In this document: positions 38,953 through 46,738 of the stretch, one piece after another
Position numbering within the stretch: the first letter of the stretch is position 1
Layout: each line of letters starts with the position of its first letter
From: an uncultured Massilia sp.
Lineage (GTDB): Bacteria; Pseudomonadota; Gammaproteobacteria; Burkholderiales; Burkholderiaceae
NCBI GenBank assembly: GCA_946481275.1
Contig: CAMLMV010000053.1
Span: 1-46,738 of the forward strand
DNA: 46,738 nucleotides
Direction: 5' to 3'
Made by a program: the position numbers and the translations under genes
Notes under the pieces: model-generated
Told to the model about the DNA's origin: nothing
The model's input: only the letters and a program-made list of their open reading frames with translations
Database searches by the model: none

Positions 38953-41432
38953 CGTCCCGCCTCGATCCCCGCCAGCAACCCCGCCAGCTCGTCCATGTCG
39001 ACGGGTTTCACGAGGTGGTGGTCGAATCCCGCCTCGAACGCCGCCCGGCGGTCCTGTTCCTGGCCGTACCCCGTGACGGCCACCAGCACGATGGCCCCCG
39101 TCTGCGCATCCGCGCGCAGGCGGCGGGCCAGTTCGTTGCCATCCATCTCCGGCAAGCCGATGTCCAGCAGCGCCACGTCCGGCCGCAGTTGCCGCGCCCG
39201 CTCCAGTGTGCGGTGCGACTCGTGTTCGACGTCGACCAGGTAGCCGCACGCTTCCAGCAGCATGCCCAGCGTGGCCGCCGCGTCGACGTTGTCGTCGACC
39301 ACGAGCACGCGCAGCGGGCGGCGCGCACCACCCACCGTGCCGCCGGCGCCGGCTTCAGGCGGCGCCGGGCGCGCCGCCGCTTCCATCAGCGGCAGCGCCA
39401 CCTCGAAGGTACTGCCCCGCCCCAGCCCCGGGCTCGTGCAGGCGACGGCACCGCCGTGCAGCTCGACGAGGTTCTTGACGAGCGCGAGGCCGAGTCCCAG
39501 CCCGCCCTGCGCGCGGTCGACCGAGCGCTCGCCCTGCGTGAACAGGTCGAACACGTGGCCCGTCAGTTCCGGCTCCATGCCGATGCCCTCGTCGCGTACC
39601 GTCAGCAGCAGGCGCCCGCGCGCGCCGTCGACCGTGGCGGCGACGTCGATGCGGCGGTCTTCCGGCGTGTACTTGGCCGCGTTGTTGAGCAGGTTGGCGA
39701 GCACCTGCACGAGGCGCGCCTTGTCGCCCAGCACCATCGCATCCGGGTCGGCGATGGCGACGGCGAGGTGCTGGCGGCGCGCCTCGAACATGGGGCGCAC
39801 CTGCTCGATGGCCTCGTCGACGATGGTGCGGGCCGCCACCGGCGCGCGCGCGAGCGTCACGAGGCCGCGCGTGACGCGCGAGACGTCGAGCAGGTCGTCC
39901 ACGAGACTCGTCATGTGGCGCACCTGGCGGCCGATGATCGCGCTGCTCTGGCGGACCCGGGTTTCGTCCAGGCGGCCGATGCGCAGCAGGTCCGCGGCGG
40001 CGCTGATCGGCGCCAGCGGATTCCTCAGTTCGTGCGCCAGCATCGCGAGGAATTCGTCCTTGCGCCGGTCGGCGGCACGCAGCTTGTCCTCGGCTGCCTT
40101 TCTCTTCGTGATGTCGCGGAAGAACGACACGAGGCCGCCATCGGCCGTCGGGTAGGCGCGCACCTCGCACCAGATCTCGACGCCGTCCGGCATGCGCTGG
40201 CGGTACTCCGCGGTGCCCGCCGCGCGGTCGCGCATCACGCGGCGGTACATGCGCCCCGCGTCGCTGTCGATGGCTTCCGGCCAGACGTCCCAGTGGTTGC
40301 GCCCGATGATCGCGTCGGGGTCCATGTGGGCGATGCGCAGGCCGGCGGGGTTCATCTGCAGGACGGTCCAGTCGCGGTCGAGCAGCATGAAGCCTTCCGC
40401 GATCGTGTCGAGGATCGTGCGGCTGCGGTCGCGCTCCGCGCGCAGCGTGCCCTGCACGCGGGCCAGGTCGACAGCGGCCCGGATGCGCTCGGCCGTGCCG
40501 CGCGCCAGCGCCGCCTCGGCGTCGGTCCACGGGTGCGGCCGGTCCAGGCCGAGCAGCAGGAACGCCTGCAGCCGCCCACCCTTGCGCAGCGGGATGGCGA
40601 GGCAGGCCTGGATGTCCATGGCGAGATACGTGCCCTGCCGGGCGGCCGCGCGCGGGTCGGTGCGGACGTCGGCCAGCCGCACGATCTCGCCGGCGCGGCC
40701 CGCCTGCCCCAGGCCGGGGCCGAAGGCATCCATGGAAAACGAGTGGCCGGCCACGCTGGCCAGCCCGGGCCGGTTCCAGTCGCGCGCCACGTCGAGCGTA
40801 TCGAGCGCCTCGTCGATTTCGCCGTACAGCACGCGCGCCATGCCCAGCTCCAGCCCCAGCAAGGTGCAGCCGGTGCGGATGGCTTCCTCGGCGGACGCGA
40901 GCGGGCGCAACGCGTCCGCCACCGCCAGTTCGAACGCGGCGCGGCGCTCGGCCTGCACGCGGTTCGTCGTCTCGATGACGGTGCAATACACGCCGGCCAC
41001 GCGGCCGTGGCTGTCGTGCAGGGGCGAATACGAGAACGTGAACCAGGTCTGCTCGCGAAAGCCATGGCGCTCCATCGTGAGCGGCAGGTCTTCGAAATAC
41101 GCGGACTTGTTCGAGAGCGCGCGGTCGACGAGCGGCACGAGGTCGGGCCAGATCTCGGCCCAGACGTGCTGGAACGGCGCGCCGAACGCGGCCGGGTGCT
41201 TGGCGCCGAGGATCGTGGCGTAGGCGTCGTTGTACAGGAAGCGCAGTTCCGGTCCCCAGGCGACGAACATCGGGAACGCGGAGCTGACGGTCATCGACAC
41301 TGCAGTGGCCAGTTCGGGCGGCCAGTCTGCCGGCGGCCCGAGCGGCGACGCGTTCCAGTCGTGCTCCCGCAGGAGACGCCGGACGTCGCTCTCTCCGCCG
41401 AGGGGGGCGGTGGTACGCAGAATGTCAGCCAT
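38949..41432 (-). CDS. Hybrid sensor histidine kinase / response regulator (PAS-GAF-PAS-HisKA-HATPase-REC)
   Basis: An 827-residue cytoplasmic hybrid kinase without membrane segments. A PAS domain (about 40-165) reads FVAWGPELRFLYNDAYATIL. A GAF domain (about 175-330) follows, with ACLAIPLRKGGRLQAFLLLG. A second PAS (about 340-450, MLLDRDWTVLQMNPAGLRIA) precedes the HisKA helix with phospho-acceptor His467 in MLAHELRNPLAPIS. The ATPase has LANLLNNAAKYTPEDR, RDEGIGMEPE and GLGLGLALVKNLVELHGG. The C-terminal receiver has Asp757 in VALLDIGLPEMDGNELA. ATG 41432 is preferred, though an in-frame ATG at 41447 is possible. The signal is unknown; a soluble PAS/GAF input suggests an intracellular cue. 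Confidence 0.92.
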   Translation of the reverse strand: MADILRTTAPLGGESDVRRLLREHDWNASPLGPPADWPPELATAVSMTVSSAFPMFVAWGPELRFLYNDAYATILGAKHPAAFGAPFQHVWAEIWPDLVPLVDRALSNKSAYFEDLPLTMERHGFREQTWFTFSYSPLHDSHGRVAGVYCTVIETTNRVQAERRAAFELAVADALRPLASAEEAIRTGCTLLGLELGMARVLYGEIDEALDTLDVARDWNRPGLASVAGHSFSMDAFGPGLGQAGRAGEIVRLADVRTDPRAAARQGTYLAMDIQACLAIPLRKGGRLQAFLLLGLDRPHPWTDAEAALARGTAERIRAAVDLARVQGTLRAERDRSRTILDTIAEGFMLLDRDWTVLQMNPAGLRIAHMDPDAIIGRNHWDVWPEAIDSDAGRMYRRVMRDRAAGTAEYRQRMPDGVEIWCEVRAYPTADGGLVSFFRDITKRKAAEDKLRAADRRKDEFLAMLAHELRNPLAPISAAADLLRIGRLDETRVRQSSAIIGRQVRHMTSLVDDLLDVSRVTRGLVTLARAPVAARTIVDEAIEQVRPMFEARRQHLAVAIADPDAMVLGDKARLVQVLANLLNNAAKYTPEDRRIDVAATVDGARGRLLLTVRDEGIGMEPELTGHVFDLFTQGERSVDRAQGGLGLGLALVKNLVELHGGAVACTSPGLGRGSTFEVALPLMEAAARPAPPEAGAGGTVGGARRPLRVLVVDDNVDAAATLGMLLEACGYLVDVEHESHRTLERARQLRPDVALLDIGLPEMDGNELARRLRADAQTGAIVLVAVTGYGQEQDRRAAFEAGFDHHLVKPVDMDELAGLLAGIEAGR

Positions 41433-41506
41433 GGACAATTCTCGCATACCTGGTGGCGGGGCCCATGCACGATTGCAACTTCGTGTCCGAGCCCGCCTGC
41501 GGCTTT

Positions 41507-42085
41507 TTACAGTTTAATGAAGTGCTCGCGGTAGTAGCGCAGCTCTTCGATCGATTCGAGGATGTCCGCCAGCGCCGTGTGCTTCTGCGCCTTCTTGAAA
41601 CCGGACGCCAGTTCCGGCTTCCAGCGGCGGCACAGTTCCTTCAGCGTGGACACGTCCAGGTTACGGTAGTGGAAGAACGCTTCCAGCTTCGGCATGCCGC
41701 GCGCCATGAAGCGGCGGTCCTGGCAGATCGAGTTGCCGCACATCGGCGATTTATTGGCCGGCACCCACTGTTTCAGGAAGGCGATCAGCTGTTCCTCGGC
41801 CTGGGCTTCGTCGATGGTCGAGGCCTTGACGCGGTCGATCAGGCCCGAGCGGCCGTGCGTGCCCTTGTTCCAGGCATCCATCTTGTCCAGCGTCGCGTCG
41901 CTCTGGTGGACGGCGATCACGGGGCCTTCGGCCAGCACGTTCAGGTTGGCGTCCGTGACGACGGCGGCCACTTCGATGATGCGGTCGTTGTCCGGATCCA
42001 GGCCGGTCATTTCCATGTCGATCCAGACGAGGTTGAATTCGTTCGGGCGCTGGGTGGATGCTTCAGTAGGATTGGCTTGTGACAT
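41507..42085 (-). CDS. orn: Oligoribonuclease
   Basis: A 192-residue DEDDh 3'-5' exonuclease that degrades two-base RNAs, including pGpG from cyclic di-GMP turnover. [20 protein letters not shown] carries the first two acids, [20 protein letters not shown] the third Asp, and [20 protein letters not shown] the His/Asp end. [20 protein letters not shown] and the [14 protein letters not shown] loop are Orn-specific. Length and start ([10 protein letters not shown]) are normal. It ends 75 bases before the sensor kinase ATG and is divergent from the Ste24-type protease gene. Confidence 0.97.
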   Translation of the reverse strand: MSQANPTEASTQRPNEFNLVWIDMEMTGLDPDNDRIIEVAAVVTDANLNVLAEGPVIAVHQSDATLDKMDAWNKGTHGRSGLIDRVKASTIDEAQAEEQLIAFLKQWVPANKSPMCGNSICQDRRFMARGMPKLEAFFHYRNLDVSTLKELCRRWKPELASGFKKAQKHTALADILESIEELRYYREHFIKL

Positions 42086-42118
42086 AATTCTCTCTTTGCT
42101 TAAAAGCTTTTTAATCAG

Positions 42119-42161
42119 TCGGGGTCAGAGCACAACCGTGAACACCGTGCTCTGACCCCGA
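42119..42161. repeat. Long palindromic element GGGGTCAGAGCAC...GTGCTCTGACCCC
   Basis: The 13-base arms (42121-42133 and 42147-42159) are perfect complements and extend by two further pairs to 42119 and 42161, giving a 15-bp stem around AACCGTGAACACC. No U-run follows. It lies between the divergent orn and protease genes, so it is not at a gene end and is unlikely to be a terminator. The sequence resembles dispersed REP-like palindromes that I associate with Oxalobacteraceae; only one copy is in this window. Confidence 0.7.
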
Positions 42162-42188
42162 AAAACAGGATTTTCTCACAGGCACAGA

Positions 42189-43454
42189 ATGCTTTCATCC
42201 GCGTTTTCGGTTTTGTTCGTCGTCTTTCTCCTGCTCACGCTCGGCCTGAGGTACTGGCTGGCGCGCCGCCACATCCGCCACGTGCTGGCGCACCGCGCGC
42301 AGGTGCCGGCCGAATTCGCCACCAAAATTCCCCTGTCCGCCCACCAGAAGGCCGCCGACTACACGGTCGCCAAGACCCGCTTCGGGCTGTGGGCCGCGCT
42401 GTGGAACACGCTCGTGCTGACCGGTTTTACTTTGCTGGGCGGCCTGCAGGCGCTGTCGACGGCGCTGCTGCACGCGACCGGTCCCGGTATGGTGCACCAG
42501 ATTCTGCTGATCGTCGCGTTCGCCATCGTCTCCGGTGCGCTCGACCTGCCGTTCTCGTACTACCGCCAGTTCGTGCTGGAAGAGCGCTTCGGTTTCAACA
42601 AGATGTCCGTCGGGCTGTGGATCGCCGACGCCGTCAAGGGCGGCCTCGTCGGCGCCGCCATCGGGCTGCCGCTGCTGTGGGTGGTGCTGACCCTCATGGA
42701 CAAGACGGGGGCCCTGTGGTGGCTGTACGCCTGGCTCGTGTGGAGCGGCTTCCAGCTGCTGATGATGGTGCTGTACCCGACCGTCATCGCACCGATCTTC
42801 AACAAGTTCACGCCGCTGACGGACGAGAAGCTGAAAGACCGCATCGAAGGCCTCATGACGCGCGTCGGCTTCGCCGCCAAGGGCCTGTTCGTGATGGACG
42901 GCAGCAAGCGCTCCGCCCACGGCAACGCCTATTTCTCCGGCTTCGGTTCGAACAAGCGCATCGTGTTCTTCGACACCCTGCTGTCGCGCCTCGCCCCGGA
43001 AGAGATCGAGGCCGTGCTGGCGCACGAGCTGGGCCACTTCAAGCTGAAGCACATCATCAAGCGCATCGGCGTGCTGTTCGCACTGTCGCTCGCCTTCCTC
43101 GCCCTGCTCGGCTGGCTCAAGACGCAGGTCTGGTTCTACACGGGCCTGGGCGTCCTGCCGCTGTTGGGCCAGTCGAACGATGCGATGGCCCTGCTGCTGT
43201 TCTCGCTCGTGCTGCCGGTGTTCACGTTCCCGTTCTCGCCGCTGACGTCGATCACGTCGCGCAAGCACGAATTCGAGGCGGACGCGTTCGCCGCGAGCCA
43301 CAGCGATGCGCGCGACCTCGTGTCGGCACTCGTCAAGATGTACGAGGACAATGCCTCCACCTTGACGCCGGACCCGATCCACTCGGCATTCTACGATTCG
43401 CACCCGCCGGCCTCGGTGCGCATCCGTCACCTGCGCCTGGCGGGGGCCGCATGA
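42189..43454 (+). CDS. Ste24/HtpX-type M48 zinc metalloprotease
   Basis: A 421-residue membrane protease of the CAAX-prenyl-protease-1 (Ste24) class. Seven or so hydrophobic segments surround the zinc site VLAHELGHFKLKHIIKR (HExxH at about residues 279-283) and the third ligand Glu in SRKHEFEADAFAA. SKRSAHGNAYFSGFGSNKRI and DSHPPASVRIRHL near the C-terminus are also family features. In bacteria such enzymes probably act in membrane-protein quality control; CAAX processing is not expected. ATG 42189 follows GGCACAGA, a weak ribosome site. Its stop overlaps the phhB start (ATGA), so the two are coupled. Confidence 0.92.
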   Translation: MLSSAFSVLFVVFLLLTLGLRYWLARRHIRHVLAHRAQVPAEFATKIPLSAHQKAADYTVAKTRFGLWAALWNTLVLTGFTLLGGLQALSTALLHATGPGMVHQILLIVAFAIVSGALDLPFSYYRQFVLEERFGFNKMSVGLWIADAVKGGLVGAAIGLPLLWVVLTLMDKTGALWWLYAWLVWSGFQLLMMVLYPTVIAPIFNKFTPLTDEKLKDRIEGLMTRVGFAAKGLFVMDGSKRSAHGNAYFSGFGSNKRIVFFDTLLSRLAPEEIEAVLAHELGHFKLKHIIKRIGVLFALSLAFLALLGWLKTQVWFYTGLGVLPLLGQSNDAMALLLFSLVLPVFTFPFSPLTSITSRKHEFEADAFAASHSDARDLVSALVKMYEDNASTLTPDPIHSAFYDSHPPASVRIRHLRLAGAA

Positions 43455-43783
43455 GCCTGATCAACCGCCACTGTGTGCACGATGCGCCTGCGCTGGACGA
43501 CGCCGCCATCCAGTCGCTTTTGCCTGAAATCCCGGACTGGCAGGTGAACGGCAATCACCTCGAACGCGCTTTCGTGTTCCGCGACTTCCACGAGACGATG
43601 GAATTCGTGAACGCCCTCGCCTTCATGATCCACCGCGAAGACCACCACCCGATTCTTACCGTCGGCTACCGCCGCTGCACGGCGTCGTGGACGACGCATT
43701 CGGCCGGCAACCGCCTGTCCGACAACGATTTCATCTGCGCGGCCAAAGCGGACGCGCTGTACGCGGGACGGGCCGGCGCATGA
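43451..43783 (+). CDS. phhB: 4a-hydroxytetrahydrobiopterin dehydratase (PCD)
   Basis: A 110-residue enzyme that dehydrates the carbinolamine form of tetrahydropterin after phenylalanine hydroxylase turnover. [20 protein letters not shown] is the usual first half. [20 protein letters not shown] carries the HH pair of the active site, and [20 protein letters not shown] the later His and conserved Asp. Length fits the family. It overlaps the protease gene upstream by ATGA and the rsgA gene downstream by ATGA, an unusually tight three-gene unit. Confidence 0.93.
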   Translation: MSLINRHCVHDAPALDDAAIQSLLPEIPDWQVNGNHLERAFVFRDFHETMEFVNALAFMIHREDHHPILTVGYRRCTASWTTHSAGNRLSDNDFICAAKADALYAGRAGA

Positions 43784-44676
43784 GCAAGCAAGACTTTACC
43801 GGCACCATCGTCGCGGCCCATGGCCGCCACTACCTGGCCGACGTCGACGGCGAATTCCTCCAGTGCGTCACGCGCGGCAAGAAGACCAACGTGGCGGTGG
43901 GCGACATCGTCCACCTGAAGCGCACGTCGAACGACCAGGCCGTGATCGAAAAGATCGCCGAGCGCACCACGCTGCTGTACCGCTCCGACCAGTACAAGAG
44001 CAAGCTGCTGGCGGCGAACATCAGCCGGCTGTTCATCGTCATCGCGACGGAACCGAGTTTCGCCGACGACCTCGTGTCGCGCGCCCTCGTCGCCTGCGAG
44101 GCGGCGGGCGTCGACGCCCACCTCATCCTGAACAAGGTCGACCTGGAACCCAACCTCGCCCGCGCACGCGAACGCGCGAGCCTGTACACGAGTCTCGGCT
44201 ACCCGCTGCACGAAGTGTCGGCGAAGACGCATCCCGAAGAGACCGTCGCGACCCTCACGCCGCTGCTGCGGGACCAGTCGTCGATCCTGATCGGCCAGTC
44301 GGGCATGGGCAAGTCGTCGATCGTGAACCTGCTCGTGCCGGACGCCGACATCGCCGTGCGCGAAATCTCGGAAGCGCTGGACACCGGCAAGCACACGACG
44401 ACTTTTACGCGCCTGTACAAATTGCCGGAAGGCGGCACCCTGATCGACTCGCCGGGCTTCCAGGAATTCGGGCTGTACCACCTGACGGAAGGCATGCTGG
44501 AACGGGCGTTCGTCGAATTCAAACCCTACCTGGGCGGCTGCAAGTACTACAACTGCCGCCACCTGGCGGAACCGCAGTGCGCGGTGCTGCAGGCGGTCGC
44601 GGACGGCAAGATCGCGAAGCTGCGCCACGACCTGTACGCGCAGCTGTTGCACGAGTCCGCGCAGACGTTGTACTGA
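43780..44676 (+). CDS. rsgA: Small ribosomal subunit biogenesis GTPase RsgA
   Basis: A 298-residue circularly permuted GTPase that checks the decoding centre of maturing 30S subunits. An OB-fold N-terminal domain ([20 protein letters not shown]) is followed by motifs in the permuted order: G4 NKVD (about residue 109), G1 [15 protein letters not shown], and G3 [10 protein letters not shown]. The C-terminal zinc finger is in [18 protein letters not shown], with Cys, Cys, His and Cys ligands. It starts in the overlap with phhB, so translation is coupled. The argF promoter follows its stop within 50 bases. Confidence 0.96.
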   Translation: MSKQDFTGTIVAAHGRHYLADVDGEFLQCVTRGKKTNVAVGDIVHLKRTSNDQAVIEKIAERTTLLYRSDQYKSKLLAANISRLFIVIATEPSFADDLVSRALVACEAAGVDAHLILNKVDLEPNLARARERASLYTSLGYPLHEVSAKTHPEETVATLTPLLRDQSSILIGQSGMGKSSIVNLLVPDADIAVREISEALDTGKHTTTFTRLYKLPEGGTLIDSPGFQEFGLYHLTEGMLERAFVEFKPYLGGCKYYNCRHLAEPQCAVLQAVADGKIAKLRHDLYAQLLHESAQTLY

Positions 44677-44720
44677 CAACTTTTCCGAAACCGATTTCCC
44701 GGAAAGCAAGCAAAAACGCT

Positions 44721-44738
44721 TATAATCCAAGAGATTAT
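44721..44738 (+). promoter_or_regulatory. argF -10 element with overlapping inverted repeat
   Basis: TATAAT at 44721-44726 lies 31 bases before the argF ATG, with no clear -35 hexamer upstream. ATAATC (44722-44727) and GATTAT (44733-44738) form a perfect 6-bp inverted repeat over CAAGA, covering the -10 and start site. It could be an operator or a leader hairpin. It does not look like an E. coli ARG box. Confidence 0.5.
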
Positions 44739-44756
44739 CGTATCTCAGGCACAAAA

Positions 44757-45689
44757 ATGGCTGGCACGACTCCCACCAACATCAAGCATTTCCTGCAGTT
44801 CTCCGACTTCACCCGCGACGAGTTCGAGTACCTGATCGAGCGCGCGACCGTCATCAAGCGCAAGTTCAAGAACTACGAGATCTACCACCCGCTCGTCGAC
44901 CGCACGCTCGTCATGGTGTTCGAAAAGAATTCCACGCGCACGCGCCTGTCGTTCGAAGCGGGCATGCACCAGCTGGGCGGCGCCGCGATCTACCTGAACA
45001 CGCGCGACAGCCAGCTGGGCCGCGGCGAGCCCGTCGAGGACGCCGGCCAGGTCATGTCGCGCATGTGCGACATCATCATGGTCCGCACGTTCGGCCAGGA
45101 CATCATCGAGCGCTTCGCAGCGAACTCGCGCGTGCCGGTGATCAACGGCCTGACCAACGAACACCACCCGTGCCAGGTGCTGGCCGACATCTTCACGTAC
45201 TACGAGCACCGCGGCTCCATCGTCGGCAAGACGGTGGCGTGGATCGGCGACGCCAACAACATGCTGTATTCCTGGCTGCAGGCGGCGGACGTGTTCGGCT
45301 TCCACCTGAACGTGTCGACGCCGAAGGGCTACGACATCGATCCGACGCTGGTCTCCACCAAGAACTACACGTTCTTCGAGAACCCGTCGGACGCCTGCGC
45401 CGGCGCGCACCTCGTCAACACGGACGTGTGGACGAGCATGGGCTACGAAAAGGAAAACGCCGAGCGCCTGAAGGCGTTCGACGGCTTCATCGTCGACGAA
45501 GCGAAGATGGCGCGTGCGAGCGGCGACGCGCTGTTCATGCACTGCCTGCCCGCGCACCGCGGCGAGGAAGTGTCGGCCGGCGTCATCGACGGCCCGCAAT
45601 CCGTCGTCTGGGACGAGGCCGAGAACCGCCTGCACGTGCAGAAGGCGCTGATCGAATACCTGCTGCTGGGCCGCATCGAAGACAAATAA
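44757..45689 (+). CDS. argF: Ornithine carbamoyltransferase
   Basis: A 310-residue enzyme that makes citrulline from ornithine and carbamoyl phosphate. Carbamoyl-phosphate binding motif STRTR lies in FEKNSTRTRLSFEAG (about residues 55-69). Other markers are RDSQLGRGEPVEDAGQVMSR, TNEHHPCQVLADIFTYYEHR, VAWIGDANNMLYSWLQAA and the ornithine loop MHCLPAHRGEEV with catalytic Cys near residue 262. Length matches anabolic enzymes of the class. argG follows after 96 bases. The gap contains a short GGCCC/GGGCC hairpin (45725-45741) of unknown role. Confidence 0.97.
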   Translation: MAGTTPTNIKHFLQFSDFTRDEFEYLIERATVIKRKFKNYEIYHPLVDRTLVMVFEKNSTRTRLSFEAGMHQLGGAAIYLNTRDSQLGRGEPVEDAGQVMSRMCDIIMVRTFGQDIIERFAANSRVPVINGLTNEHHPCQVLADIFTYYEHRGSIVGKTVAWIGDANNMLYSWLQAADVFGFHLNVSTPKGYDIDPTLVSTKNYTFFENPSDACAGAHLVNTDVWTSMGYEKENAERLKAFDGFIVDEAKMARASGDALFMHCLPAHRGEEVSAGVIDGPQSVVWDEAENRLHVQKALIEYLLLGRIEDK

Positions 45690-45785
45690 TCAATCGCACT
45701 ACCACGACCATTGAGCCTGATCGTCGGCCCGCTGAGGGCCGGCTGACCATCATCCCCCTCCACATCTGACACCACTGGAATTCCC

Positions 45786-46738
<953 letters not shown>

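Noticed and set aside
44722..44738. E. coli-type ARG box at argF
   Set aside because: The sequence does not match the 18-bp ARG box pattern; it is reported only as an unexplained inverted repeat.
45725..45741. Terminator between argF and argG
   Set aside because: The CGGCCC/GGGCCG stem is only six pairs and has no U-run; it may be chance in GC-rich DNA.

Overview
The window is about 47 kb of GC-rich chromosomal DNA from a betaproteobacterium, most likely Burkholderiales, Oxalobacteraceae (Massilia-like). This placement rests on protein character, on the ybgC-tolQRAB-pal-cpoB-tRNA-Lys order, on a ZTP-riboswitch-controlled glyA, and on a GGGGTCAGAGCAC palindrome. It is inference, because no ribosomal RNA or species marker is present. 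Coding density is high, codon use looks uniform, and I see no phage, insertion sequence, integrase or CRISPR array.

Layout, left to right. Positions 1-610 (minus strand) hold the 5' end of glyA with its promoter and a ZTP (pfl) riboswitch. A YdfG-type dehydrogenase follows (757-1506), then the Tol-Pal envelope operon (1711-7029) and a tRNA-Lys gene with a perfect-consensus promoter and a terminator. Positions 7218-16690 hold a leaderless lytic-transglycosylase-like protein, a cytosolic 5'-nucleotidase, and the linked pair pbpC plus an alpha-2-macroglobulin family protein. Next come a TcyP cystine transporter, a histidine phosphatase and a stand-alone NAD(P)H-hydrate dehydratase. At 20200-20893 a strongly structured non-coding stretch precedes a Gly/Thr-rich low-complexity lipoprotein. 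An RND efflux pump (permease and adaptor, minus strand) follows, with an upstream palindrome and helically phased direct repeats.

From 25.7 to 33.7 kb lie a DUF212 (PAP2-like) membrane protein, a DUF475/TerC-like membrane protein with a TerD protein, a small anchored protein of unknown function, a flavin-dependent tryptophan halogenase with all catalytic residues, an 831-residue coiled-coil protein of unknown function, and the stress kinase SrkA. From 33.7 to 41.4 kb come a YecA/UPF0149 protein with a SEC-C zinc tail, a divergent HPP-CBS / MarR / ClC-CBS unit that looks like a regulated anion-transport locus, an exported metallo-beta-lactamase-fold hydrolase, and a hybrid sensor kinase. The right end is housekeeping: orn, a Ste24-type protease, phhB, rsgA, argF and the start of argG.

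The genes show three functional themes. The first is envelope integrity and peptidoglycan upkeep (Tol-Pal, CpoB, PBP1C with its macroglobulin, transglycosylase-like protein). The second is stress and ion or drug handling (RND pump, TerC/TerD-like pair, SrkA, HPP/ClC). The third is core metabolism (glyA, pterin recycling, arginine synthesis). No single undescribed system is proven. The least explained parts are the multi-hairpin RNA region with the Gly/Thr lipoprotein, the giant coiled-coil protein beside srkA, the HPP-MarR-ClC unit, and the orphan halogenase with an AT-rich palindrome upstream.
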